DNA from: Porphyromonas gingivicanis JCM 15907
GTDB taxonomy: Bacteria > Bacteroidota > Bacteroidia > Bacteroidales > Porphyromonadaceae
Assembly: GCF_000614585.1 (NCBI RefSeq)
Contig: NZ_BAKX01000012.1
Coordinates: 1 to 32,944, forward strand
Direction of reading: 5' to 3'
Length of the DNA stretch: 32,944 nucleotides
In this document: piece by piece, positions 8,423-16,470 of the stretch
Layout: each line of letters opens with the position of its first letter
Numbering within the stretch: position 1 is the first letter of the stretch
The notes under the pieces: generated by a model
Seen by the model: only the letters and a program-made list of their open reading frames with translations
Told to the model about the DNA's origin: nothing
The model's database searches: none
Made by a program: the position numbers and the translations under genes

Positions 8423-9580
8423 TTATTGACCCATAGCTTCAAGTGTTCCTTCATGAACCACCTTGCCATCTTGTGTAACCAAAATCTTACGGCACACTTC
8501 ATCTTCCATATCAAGGTGCATCTGACCATTTTTAACGAGATACTTAACAAGGTTATACATATTTTGAGAGAACATCCATGTAGAACTCTTAGGCAAAAGT
8601 CCTGGGATATTCTTAATCCCCTCCAATACAACACCATGCTTCACTTCACGCTTACCAGCAGGAGTAATAGCACAGTTACCACCTTGATCGATAGAGATAT
8701 CTACAATTACAGAACCGGGTTTCATCTCTTTTACCATTTCCTCTGTGATGATGATAGGAGCAATCTTTCCGGGAACGAGAGCACTACAGAATACAATATC
8801 CATCTCCTTGATAGCATCTTTTAGAGCTTCTCTTTCCTTAATGAGCCACTCTTCAGGCAAATGCTTAGCGTATCCACCCTCTGCTATAGCCAACTCTGCT
8901 GGCACACCTGTTTCTACAATCTTTGCTCCCAAACTGGTAGCTTGCTCGGCAGCAGCAGGACGAATATCGGCAGCGTAAGTAATAGCACCCAAACGCTTAG
9001 CCGTAGCCAAGGCTTGCAAACCAGCGACTCCGACACCGATAACCATCACCTTGAGAGGTTGGATTTGCCCAACGGCAGTAAACATCTGAGGGAGGAAACT
9101 TGCCACATCGTTAGCCGCCATCAGAATGCCCTTATAACCTGCACAAGTACTCATAGAGGTAAGGGCATCCAAGTTCTGTGCGCGAGAGATACGAGGTACA
9201 CCATCTAAGGTAAGACCAATAACCCCTTGAGCCGCCATCTTGCGTACCATATCATGATTTACAGGAGAAGCAGGGTGAATGAACGTGATGATGTACTGTC
9301 CCTTGTGCATCATGTCGATTTCGTGCATATTCAACTTCTCATTGAAAAGAGGCTCTTTCACCTTGATGATAATATCACTTCGGTCGTACACCTCCTTGGG
9401 TCCGTCGATTAGCTGAGCGCCTGCTTTGGCATACTCTTCGTCGTGATAAAAAGCTCCTTCTCCAGCTCCTTTTTCAAACAATACGGTAAAACCGTCTGCT
9501 ACATATTTTGCTACAGCCTCTGGACTTGCAGCTACACGAGCCTCCTCGTGCATAATCTCTTTTGGAACACCAATAATCAT
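8423..9580 (-). CDS. pntAA: NAD(P) transhydrogenase alpha subunit, NAD-binding part (PntAA type)
   Basis: 385 residues forming the cytosolic NAD(H)-binding domain I. It starts MIIGVPKEIMHEEARVA, as in PntA and alanine dehydrogenase relatives. SRAQNLDALTSMSTCAGYKG gives the domain-linking region, and the Rossmann nucleotide loop is GVGVAGLQALATAKRLGA, near residue 180. DISIDQGGNC follows in the second half. Length is normal for the split form, which lacks the membrane helices. It is the first gene of the leftward operon. There is only one domain I gene for the four domain III copies downstream. Confidence 0.93.
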   Translation of the reverse strand: MIIGVPKEIMHEEARVAASPEAVAKYVADGFTVLFEKGAGEGAFYHDEEYAKAGAQLIDGPKEVYDRSDIIIKVKEPLFNEKLNMHEIDMMHKGQYIITFIHPASPVNHDMVRKMAAQGVIGLTLDGVPRISRAQNLDALTSMSTCAGYKGILMAANDVASFLPQMFTAVGQIQPLKVMVIGVGVAGLQALATAKRLGAITYAADIRPAAAEQATSLGAKIVETGVPAELAIAEGGYAKHLPEEWLIKEREALKDAIKEMDIVFCSALVPGKIAPIIITEEMVKEMKPGSVIVDISIDQGGNCAITPAGKREVKHGVVLEGIKNIPGLLPKSSTWMFSQNMYNLVKYLVKNGQMHLDMEDEVCRKILVTQDGKVVHEGTLEAMGQ

Positions 9581-9693
9581 GATTTTATTCGTATATAATT
9601 AATTGTGATTTTAGTAAGCATACCCAATTACAACCTATGACTCCCGACAAACGAGGAAAAGAGGTTGTAAAAAAGAAGCCTTTAGTTTCGGAG

Positions 9694-9701
9694 CAAAGAT
9701 A
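9694..9701 (-). promoter_or_regulatory. Candidate -7 element for the pnt operon
   Basis: On the minus strand this reads TATCTTTG, matching the Bacteroidetes -7 consensus TAnnTTTG, about 115 bases upstream of the pntAA start. No TTG is found at the ideal 19-base spacing, so the assignment rests on the -7 element alone. Confidence 0.35.
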
Positions 9702-9889
9702 GTATATTTCTCAATAGAGACTGTTGCGCGGGCTTCAAAATATCTACTATAATAAACTTTTTGTTAGGTCTTACAGAATGGAGTAATCACAAAACGTTGA
9801 TACAGAAGAAAAAGTATTCAGGCATATAACTGAACCTGAATGACGACAAAAACGAGCTTTTGGCAGTATGCAACAGACTCAAGCTAACC

Positions 9890-9975
9890 CGTCCCAACCA
9901 TCTGTGCGAACTTGCTTAACCCTCTGTCCAAACTCATCTAAGGATTAACCCTTTTGTAGCAAACCATCATACCTT
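9890..9975 (-). repeat. Dispersed intergenic repeat, copy 2
   Basis: On the minus strand this reads ATGGTTTGCTAC, AAAAGGGTTAAT, then GAGTTTG, then GAGGGTTA. It matches copy 1 (424-495) with identical 29-base spacing between GGGTT motifs, and copy 3 (22460-22495, ATGGTTTGCATCG then AAAGGGTTA). The plus strand also has AACCATCTGTGCGAAC, like AACCATCCGTGCAAAC in copy 3, so the element carries the motif in both orientations. Confidence 0.55.
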
Positions 9976-10023
9976 TTTATCGGTGGGTACTGAGAGCAAC
10001 TATTTAATCACTATAACAGCAAC

Positions 10024-10054
10024 AAAAAAAGGAGCTTTTGAAAGCTCCTTTTTT
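10024..10054 (-). terminator. Intrinsic terminator after the small lipoprotein gene
   Basis: Perfect hairpin AAAGGAGCTTT / AAAGCTCCTTT with A- and T-tracts on both sides, so it can work in both directions. It lies 45 bases past the stop of the leftward lipoprotein gene. Confidence 0.8.
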
Positions 10055-10098
10055 AATATAGAGTTATAGAAAACTATCCAAACTATTAGGTATGAGCA

Positions 10099-10518
10099 TT
10101 AGCTAATCTTCTTAAATACACAAGGTACCACTCCAAGCTGTAGTGTAAGAGTCTTAAATGTTTTATTATACTTCGCCTCAAAAGAAGTATCCGATGTTCC
10201 GAAGAATGAAGCCAACTCTGTGGCAAAAACTATCTTCACCTTATGACCATCTATCTGATAAGAGAAGTTAACACGTATTGTAGAGCTATTGCTTCCATTG
10301 GGAGTACCAAAAACAAGCTGTCCTGCCTCTTCAGAAAGAAAAACTAATCTCAACGAACTATCTCCTCCTTCCTTGGCATTGTCCAAAATACCTCCCGTTA
10401 AACTTGCTACCCACGTAGTTCCTGCCAATTTCAGTACTTCTGGTTCTTTTTCACAAGAACTAAATAGCGTAACCATAGCTACCAAAAAGGCGGTTACGTA
10501 CAAAATTGATTTCTTCAT
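10099..10518 (-). CDS. Small putative lipoprotein, function unknown
   Basis: 139 residues. It starts MKKSILYVTAFLVAMVTLF and then has a lipobox FSSC at about 19-22, so it should be cleaved by signal peptidase II and lipid-anchored. The mature part has LAGTTWVASL, which resembles the start of lipocalin-like or META-type small beta barrels seen in Bacteroidetes lipoproteins. The remainder is a run of alternating beta-strand pattern ending LQLGVVPCVFKKIS. I do not recognise a specific family. It has a candidate -7 element at 10560-10567 and its own terminator, so it is probably monocistronic. Confidence 0.78.
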   Translation of the reverse strand: MKKSILYVTAFLVAMVTLFSSCEKEPEVLKLAGTTWVASLTGGILDNAKEGGDSSLRLVFLSEEAGQLVFGTPNGSNSSTIRVNFSYQIDGHKVKIVFATELASFFGTSDTSFEAKYNKTFKTLTLQLGVVPCVFKKIS

Positions 10519-10559
10519 ACACGAAAATTTTTATGTGAAATAATATGTTCTAATATTCT

Positions 10560-10567
10560 CAAAGGTA
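10560..10567 (-). promoter_or_regulatory. Candidate -7 element for the small lipoprotein
   Basis: Minus strand reads TACCTTTG (TAnnTTTG), 42 bases before the start codon in an AT-rich gap of 72 bases. There is no obvious TTG at -33. Confidence 0.35.
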
Positions 10568-10590
10568 TAAAAAAACATAAGACGACAGCC

Positions 10591-12108
10591 TTAGAAAAGG
10601 AAAGAGGGTTTACTCTCCACCCCGAAATGGTTGAGTGCCGTTACCGCAAATCCCTTATAAATAGGCTGATAAGGAATTTGGTAGAAAGGCTGACTACTGA
10701 TGGATAAAAGCTGGGCTTTGTGGGGGAAATCACTTTTTTTTCCATTCGGGAGAGCATATACCAAATAGAATCGAGGCGAGAGAGGGTCGCCCTCTTGGTA
10801 GGTATCTTCCCACTCCAAAAAGGGCGAAGAGCCACCCCCGAGTGCGTAGCGCAGGTCGGTTACCTTCTTGGAGGTTGTTTTTCGGAACTCTTGTCGTATA
10901 GGAGTTGCCACCCTACGCCCTGCATATATCTTGCTAAGTTGTGGCACAATGCCCCCATAGTTAGCCCAAAGGTCATCGGCAGGCCAGAAAAAATCGCCCC
11001 GAGCCACCCTGCGCTGGTGTGTAATCTTGGAGGGAAGTTGCTGACTATCCATTGAGCGGCGTATATCTTGCCCTACATAAAGCATCGTTTTGCCCAACTT
11101 CTGCGCCCCCCACCAGTCGAGCAGAACTTGATAATCTGCCGAGGGATGACCATAGTTCCAATATATCTGTGGGGTGAGGTAATCAATCCAACCCTCTTTA
11201 GCCCACAAAACAACATCTGCATAGAGAGCCTCGTAGCCCTCCAAACCAGAAGTTTTGCTACCTCCAATCCAATTTTTACTATTGCGATAGATGCCAAAAG
11301 GACTGATACCTAAAGCAACCCAAGGCTTAGTTGTTTGCAATGTTTCCCGTAGTTGAACAATAAACCTATTGATATTATCTCTCCTCCAATCTCCTTTTTT
11401 TGTCCAAGAAAAACCCTTAGGAAGACCATATTTTTCGAAAGATTGATTATCGTTAAAGGGAATACCTGCCACTGGATAAGGATAGAAATAGTCATCTATA
11501 TGAAGGGCATCAACATCGTATCTTAAAACAATATCTTGCACTACGCGACATACATAACTTCTTACTTCGGGAAGTCCTGGGTCTAAATAGCTCTGGCCAT
11601 TATACTCCACAATCCATTTGGGATAACGACGAGACACGTGTTCTGGAGAGGTTGGATTCGTTACATTCACGGAAGCACGAAAAGGATTGATCCAAGCATG
11701 CAACTCCATCCCCCTCTTATGGCACTCCTCTATGATAAAAGGAAGAGGGTCAAAAACACCTTCGGGCGAAACACCCTGCACACCTGTCAAAAAGCGACTC
11801 CACGGCTCGTATTTTGAAGCATAGAAAGCATCCGCCTCACTACGAACCTGAAAAACGACAGTATTAATACCTATTTGATGCAATCTATCGATTCTCTGTA
11901 CGAAAAATTGCTTTAATTGAACCGCACTCTTCTCTTTGTAGTCATCTCGCCACACTGTAGGCCACCAAGCGGCACGCATCTCCCGCCTCTCTCTCTCAAA
12001 ATCCGTTTGAGAAAGAGTCCCCTTACGAGGAGCACAACCAATAAAAGTTAAAAGAAAAAAGAAAACAAGAAATCCGCTCCACAAGGAGAGCATAAATAAC
12101 CGCTTCAT
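10591..12108 (-). CDS. Family 10-like glycosyl hydrolase lipoprotein (DUF187/GHL10)
   Basis: 505 residues. The N-terminus is hydrophobic and ends in a lipobox-like FIGC near residue 25, so the protein is likely lipid-anchored. The body matches the glycosyl hydrolase-like 10 (PF02638) pattern: REMRAAWWPTVWRDD, NTVVFQVRSEADAFY, GMELHAWINPFRA, YLDPGLPEVRSYV, DALHIDDYFYPYP, WVALGISPFG and DYLTPQIYWNYGHPSADY. Family members have a TIM barrel; the acidic residues in HIDDYF and the DYLTPQIYW strand are in the expected places. Substrate is unknown, with bacterial or host polysaccharide possible. It is the last gene of the tsaD operon and overlaps the cvfB-like gene by four bases. Confidence 0.87.
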   Translation of the reverse strand: MKRLFMLSLWSGFLVFFFLLTFIGCAPRKGTLSQTDFERERREMRAAWWPTVWRDDYKEKSAVQLKQFFVQRIDRLHQIGINTVVFQVRSEADAFYASKYEPWSRFLTGVQGVSPEGVFDPLPFIIEECHKRGMELHAWINPFRASVNVTNPTSPEHVSRRYPKWIVEYNGQSYLDPGLPEVRSYVCRVVQDIVLRYDVDALHIDDYFYPYPVAGIPFNDNQSFEKYGLPKGFSWTKKGDWRRDNINRFIVQLRETLQTTKPWVALGISPFGIYRNSKNWIGGSKTSGLEGYEALYADVVLWAKEGWIDYLTPQIYWNYGHPSADYQVLLDWWGAQKLGKTMLYVGQDIRRSMDSQQLPSKITHQRRVARGDFFWPADDLWANYGGIVPQLSKIYAGRRVATPIRQEFRKTTSKKVTDLRYALGGGSSPFLEWEDTYQEGDPLSPRFYLVYALPNGKKSDFPHKAQLLSISSQPFYQIPYQPIYKGFAVTALNHFGVESKPSFLF

Positions 12109-13223
12109 AATAGTTTCAATTTGAACGACTCTATTGCAACCAGCCTTTGCTTATACAAAATGCCCACTGAACGCTTGAATACTTTTTTGGAGTATCCCGT
12201 TAGTCGCTCAATCTCCTCAGGCGAACTTTTGTCTCCAATGGGCAACTCGCCTCCACGATTACGGAGTAAAGAAAGGAGTTTCTGCGCCCCTTCTTCGAGT
12301 CGCTCCATACCTAAAGGAGTCAAGGAGAGGTCTAAGCGGTCATCCTCCCGCACTCGAATTACATAGGCGGTGGTTCGTTCGCCCAAATGCACCGCTCTAT
12401 CCAGGTCGGAGTTGTACACCAACCCCCAGTAATGATTATTCACAACAGCCCGATAGCCGACAGAAATAGCCTCTACAAAAAGAATATCGACAGCCTCTCC
12501 CGGCTCAAAATCAGGCAACTGCTGGGCAATATGTTTGCTCAACTTGGAGGAACCAACAATGCGCCCACTGACATGGTCAATGTAAACAACAACGGGATAG
12601 GAATACCCCTCTTGCATTTTCTCTCTTTGTTCGGAAAAGGGTACGAACAAATCTCTGTGTATACCCCAATCCAAAAAGGCTCCATGGTTGGTAACCATAT
12701 TCACTTTCAAAAAAGCGACCTCACCAACTTGTGCCAAAGGCTTAAGAGTAGTAGCGACCAAACGCCCCTCGTTATCATGATAAACAAACACCTCAACGAA
12801 GCTATCAACGACACACTCTTTGGGTAAATAACGATTAGGTAAAAGAATCTCTTCTGAACCTCCGTCCAAATAAGCCCCAGGGGGAGCAAGTCGCACTATG
12901 CGCAAAGACTGATAAATACCTAATTGAAACTCTTGAGTCTCTCTTTCAAAAACTAATTCCCCTTCAGACAAAACCTCTTGAGTTATCTTTTTAAGTGAAG
13001 CAAAGTCTATATTTTGAGACACAAAAGAATGCTCTCCTTCGGCAGTTTGTTTATACCCTTTGTTCTTCTCTCCAGAAAAACATACTCTCTTTTTCTGCTC
13101 CCTTTGAAAGGATGTACTCTTCTTTAATCCAGCTCCAAAAGGGTCCTGTTCTAAACGAGAAAAAGACTTCTCTCCTTGTTGAGAGGAAGTCTTTTTGCTC
13201 TTTTTATGATTATTTTCGTTCAT
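12105..13223 (-). CDS. S1-domain RNA-binding protein, CvfB/YitL-like
   Basis: 372 residues. From about residue 100 it follows the CvfB pattern: LGIYQSLRIVRLAPPGAYLDGG begins a first S1-like domain, VGEVAFLKVNMVTNHGAFLDWG a second, and DILFVEAISVGYRAVVNN a third. A C-terminal winged helix has TGYSKKVFKRSVGILYKQRLV. CvfB proteins bind RNA and affect virulence-gene expression in Staphylococcus; the role here is unproven. The first 95 residues are basic and low-complexity, and their DNA forms a strong terminator-like hairpin (13159-13197), so the true start may lie further in. The ATG follows the upstream stop codon directly and no ribosome binding site stands out. It overlaps the next gene by four bases. 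Confidence 0.82.
   Translation of the reverse strand: MNENNHKKSKKTSSQQGEKSFSRLEQDPFGAGLKKSTSFQREQKKRVCFSGEKNKGYKQTAEGEHSFVSQNIDFASLKKITQEVLSEGELVFERETQEFQLGIYQSLRIVRLAPPGAYLDGGSEEILLPNRYLPKECVVDSFVEVFVYHDNEGRLVATTLKPLAQVGEVAFLKVNMVTNHGAFLDWGIHRDLFVPFSEQREKMQEGYSYPVVVYIDHVSGRIVGSSKLSKHIAQQLPDFEPGEAVDILFVEAISVGYRAVVNNHYWGLVYNSDLDRAVHLGERTTAYVIRVREDDRLDLSLTPLGMERLEEGAQKLLSLLRNRGGELPIGDKSSPEEIERLTGYSKKVFKRSVGILYKQRLVAIESFKLKLL
13159..13197 (-). terminator. Terminator-like hairpin inside the start of the cvfB-like gene
   Basis: Arms AAAAAGACTTC / GAAGTCTTTTT pair perfectly, extended by TCTC/GAGA around a short loop, and T-runs follow on both strands. It lies 27-65 bases past the stop of the PDZ gene and within codons 9-22 of the cvfB-like frame. 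It could end or attenuate transcription between the two genes. Confidence 0.5.
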
Positions 13224-14641
13224 CTATTCAAGAGTTATATACGAGTTATCAACAAGTTGAGGCAAAACAGTATATCTCTGAATAATCCCCTCCTTGGTGA
13301 GTACATCGATATGTAAATAAGCTTCCTGCGCTGTTCCCGACACATAGGGACGAAAAGCAAAAAGGTAAGAAAAAACTGTTTTATTAGCTTCTTTGGCAAA
13401 TGCCTTAGCGATGCTTTTATACTCAGAGGTGTCCCAATAACGACAATACTTAACACCACGACGATCGGTAAACATACTGCGCTCATCCCTATAAGAGAGC
13501 GTACGCTCCACAAATTTATGGTAAGCAGTTGTAAGCTCTTGTGTCGAGGCTAAAGGTTTATCATTAATAGCTACTACTCGGTCTCCCGCTTTCAATCCCA
13601 CCTTAGCAACGGGAGTATTAGGGGCTACCGAAGCAATCAAGCCCAAATCGGATGCGTGAAACAGCATTCCTGTATAATTATGTCTGTGCGAAGAGAAACG
13701 AATCTGAGGATTGATATTATAGCGCACGAAGGGGAATTGCATCAGCATAATGGGTACAGAAAGACGGGCATACTCCTCCAAAGAAAAGTCCTCAGTCATG
13801 TGCTCCACAGCTTCACAACTCCAGTAAAGCATATCTGAGCCATGGGCATCAAAGATGCGGATACCGAATGTCAAGACAAAAGGAGCTGCCTGCTTATTAC
13901 CTCCTACAGGAAGCAGTGGCACCTCTACTAAAGAGCGTTTTTCCACATCATAGCGTACATCGAAAAGTTTAGTATCCTCGACTTTCTTCTTATCAAAATA
14001 TGTATTATGAATAAGGGTATAGTAAGTATCTACAATAATATCTGCCTCGGCTCTATTATGCTGTAAACCCAAGGAACGTAGACGATCAGAGATCTGATTC
14101 TGTATTTCTAAATCCAGTGGAGAACTACTGCCAGTTTCGTCCGCAAAAGCGAAATAACGAAACTTTTCGAAAGAGATGTTGGGCGCACGACCTGTATCGA
14201 AAGGATAAGTCAGAATACGCTCACACTCATCTTCTAAGCTATACATAGCAAAAGAGGAGGCTAGTAATCTCTCGTCTATCAAAGAACGATCTTGACATTC
14301 TGGAGTTAGTATTCGTTCGGCAGCTTTATAGCCAAAATTACTAACCTGCATACGTACTCCCTCTGGTGTACGGAGCAAATTCAGGAAATCTTGCTCGCTA
14401 ATATCAAGAACGGAATGTCCGTTTATAGTTTCAATAATATCTCCCACTTTGAGACCAGCATATCCTGCTGGGGAATTGGCTCTACCGAAAGAACTACGGG
14501 GCGATTGGCTCCCCAATTTTCATTATAGCTCATTTGATACTCGAAACCTATACGACAGATTTGATTCTGAGCCATGGTCTCTGTCAAGGAAAAGAAAAGA
14601 GCTAAAACCCATGATAGGGCTAAGATATACGATTTTCTCAT
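13224..14641 (-). CDS. Two-PDZ secreted protein with a DUF4136-like middle (frameshifted)
   Basis: The real start is MRKSYILALSWVLALFFSLTETMA at 14641, a signal peptide. The frame then reads NRPVVLSVEP and switches to NSPAGYAGLKVGDIIETING in the other frame, so one base is missing near 14478. Restored, the gene has 473 codons. The first PDZ covers about residues 30-105. The middle has ADIIVDTYYTLIHNTYFD and strands resembling DUF4136 lipoproteins. A second PDZ follows with IASVAPNTPVAKVGLKAGDRVVAINDKPL. There is no protease triad, so it is more likely a periplasmic binding or scaffold protein. It lies 35 bases after pncC and abuts the cvfB-like gene. Confidence 0.78.
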
Positions 14642-14676
14642 AATATGATTTTACTATATCGTCGTGCTAAAATACA

Positions 14677-15168
14677 TTATATTCTCCGAATGAAAGCATA
14701 AGCCCTCCGTAAAACTTCTTGGGAGACCTGCTCTATAAAACACTCTCGCTTCCCTCGAAAAAAGAGGTACTCTGACTCCAAATGCTCTCGATAGGATATT
14801 GCTATCCACACGGAGCCAACAGGATAAGAGGGAAGAGCTCCTGTAGGACCAGCAATACCTGTAGTGGCCAAAGCTAAGTCTGAATGAAAAAGTTTTCTCA
14901 CACCTAAAGCCATCAATTCTGCTACCCTAGCGCTTACTACACCCTCCTGTGCTATTACTTCCATAGGGACACCGAGCAGCTCATGCTTTATCTGCTCCGA
15001 GTAAGTCACAGCACTGCCTGCAAACCAAGCTGAAGCTCCAGAACGTTTAGTACAAAGAGAAGCAATCATACCACCCGTACAACTCTCTGCCACAGAAAGA
15101 GTTTCGCCTCTCTCACTAAGTATTTGAGCCAAAAGACCTATCAGCGAAGTCGTTACAAGATAGCTCAT
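14677..15168 (-). CDS. pncC: Nicotinamide-nucleotide amidohydrolase, PncC (CinA C-terminal family)
   Basis: 163 residues, the stand-alone CinA C-terminal domain. The family converts NMN to nicotinate mononucleotide and ammonia, recycling NMN produced by DNA ligase into NAD. Visible signatures are LSVAESCTGGMIASLCT near residues 23-39, with the catalytic serine/threonine region, and ATTGIAGPTGALPSYPVGSVWIAI in the second half. Length is normal for stand-alone PncC. The start overlaps the end of tsaD by four bases, so the two are translationally coupled. Older annotations call this competence/damage-inducible protein A. Confidence 0.9.
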   Translation of the reverse strand: MSYLVTTSLIGLLAQILSERGETLSVAESCTGGMIASLCTKRSGASAWFAGSAVTYSEQIKHELLGVPMEVIAQEGVVSARVAELMALGVRKLFHSDLALATTGIAGPTGALPSYPVGSVWIAISYREHLESEYLFFRGKRECFIEQVSQEVLRRAYAFIRRI

Positions 15169-16205
15169 CGCTCCAAGGTCGTACGAACAAAAGGAACAAT
15201 ATCAGGGGAGACAAAATCACTCTGCAAGAAAGAGAAGTAACCTGCCACCGCTACCATAGCAGCATTGTCTGTAGTATAAGAGAACTTGGGGATAAAAATA
15301 TCCCAACCATAACGCTGGGCATAGTCGGCAAATGCCTGACGCAATGCCGTATTGGCAGAGACGCCACCAGCCACAGCCACTCGTTTTATTTTGTACTCTT
15401 TAGTAGCCTTGAGAAGTTTACCCATCAATATGTCGACCACCGTTTTCTGAAGAGAGGCACAAAGGTCTTGTTTGTTCTCTTCTATGAAGTTAGGATTCAA
15501 TGCCAACTCATCTCGTAGGAGGTATAAAAACGATGTTTTCAACCCACTAAAACTATAATTCAAACCTGCCACGTTGGGCTTAGCAAGAACAAAACGATTA
15601 GGATTACCCTCATTACCCAAACGATTCACAACAGGTCCCCCAGGATATCCAAGCCCCATAACCTTAGCACACTTATCGAAAGCCTCTCCGGCGGCATCAT
15701 CTATAGTCTGCCCAACAACTTCCATTTGATATGGGTTATCTACTTTTATGATTTGTGAATTACCTCCTGAAACCAAAAGGCAGAGAAAAGGGAACTCAGG
15801 ACTACGATGCTCTTCTTCTGGTTCAGAAATAAAATGGGCTAATACGTGAGCCCGAAGATGATTAACCGAAATGAGTGGAACATCCAAAGCAAGATGTAGT
15901 CCCTTAACGAAACTTGTCCCCACGAGTAAAGAACCCAACAAGCCTGGTCCCGCTGTAAAGGCAATAGCATCTATCTCTTGCAATGAAACACCTGCTTGAC
16001 GAATAGCCTCACTCACTACTGGAACGATGTTTTGTAGGTGAGCTCGAGAGGCAATTTCGGGTACTACCCCTCCATAAGCACTATGCACAGCTTGACTGGC
16101 TATAACGTTACTCAAAAGCTCACACCCTCGCACTACAGCAGCGCTTGTATCATCGCACGAACTTTCAATACCTAACAATAAAGGGGCTTTTGTATTATTA
16201 CTCAT
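15165..16205 (-). CDS. tsaD: tRNA N6-threonylcarbamoyladenosine transferase, TsaD
   Basis: 346 residues, the normal length. TsaD (with TsaB and TsaE) moves the threonylcarbamoyl group from TC-AMP to A37 of ANN-decoding tRNAs. It starts LLGIESSCDDTSAAVV, the ASKHA-fold nucleotide loop. VNHLRAHVLAHF holds the metal-binding His-x3-His, LLVSGGNSQII and GEAFDKCAKVMGLGYPGGP the active-site loops, and AGGVSANTALR the C-terminal nucleotide site. It heads the leftward five-gene operon tsaD-pncC-PDZ-cvfB-GH10-like. A candidate -7 element lies just upstream. Confidence 0.96.
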   Translation of the reverse strand: MSNNTKAPLLLGIESSCDDTSAAVVRGCELLSNVIASQAVHSAYGGVVPEIASRAHLQNIVPVVSEAIRQAGVSLQEIDAIAFTAGPGLLGSLLVGTSFVKGLHLALDVPLISVNHLRAHVLAHFISEPEEEHRSPEFPFLCLLVSGGNSQIIKVDNPYQMEVVGQTIDDAAGEAFDKCAKVMGLGYPGGPVVNRLGNEGNPNRFVLAKPNVAGLNYSFSGLKTSFLYLLRDELALNPNFIEENKQDLCASLQKTVVDILMGKLLKATKEYKIKRVAVAGGVSANTALRQAFADYAQRYGWDIFIPKFSYTTDNAAMVAVAGYFSFLQSDFVSPDIVPFVRTTLER

Positions 16206-16226
16206 TCTAAATCTTCATTATTGAGA

Positions 16227-16234
16227 CAAAGATA
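16227..16234 (-). promoter_or_regulatory. Candidate -7 element for the tsaD operon
   Basis: Minus strand reads TATCTTTG (TAnnTTTG), 22 bases before the tsaD start. A near copy (CATCTTTG) lies about 30 bases further up. The short distance implies a short leader. No exact TTG at 19 bases. Confidence 0.4.
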
Positions 16235-16401
16235 ACTTTTTCTTTAGGTGTATTCATCAGACAAAGATGACTCAATAAAAATAACTCTTTGATTACGTGG
16301 ACAAATTAATCCAAATCCCAAATAAAGAAGAATGCTAACTATAAGGCATAAACTCTGAAAATATCCACACATCCCGAAATGCAGTATTATGTTATAAAAT
16401 A

Positions 16402-16431
16402 TTGAGATTTAGTTGGTATTTTGTATCTTTG
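16402..16431 (+). promoter_or_regulatory. Bacteroidetes-type promoter of the PpiD-like gene
   Basis: TTG at 16402-16404 and TATCTTTG at 16424-16431 are separated by exactly 19 bases, fitting the Bacteroidetes sigma factor consensus (TTG at -33, TAnnTTTG at -7). It lies inside the open frame upstream of the true start, which supports starting translation at 16471. Confidence 0.65.
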
Positions 16432-16470
16432 CCCCTCAGACGAAAAGCAAGAAAAGAATATCATACATAT

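Larger units (their letters stand above)
9581..10023. other. Intergenic stretch upstream of pntAA
   Basis: No gene-like frame. It holds a candidate minus-strand -7 element for pntAA at 9694-9701 and the second copy of the dispersed repeat (about 9890-9975). At its right end it borders a terminator hairpin. Confidence 0.5.

Noticed and set aside
12387..12827. 146-codon frame antisense to the cvfB-like gene
   Set aside because: Shadow of a well-supported gene on the other strand.
16402..16470. Upstream start for the PpiD-like gene
   Set aside because: A good promoter (TTG-19-TATCTTTG) lies within this stretch, and MATLEKIRNRAGLL is the expected family start.
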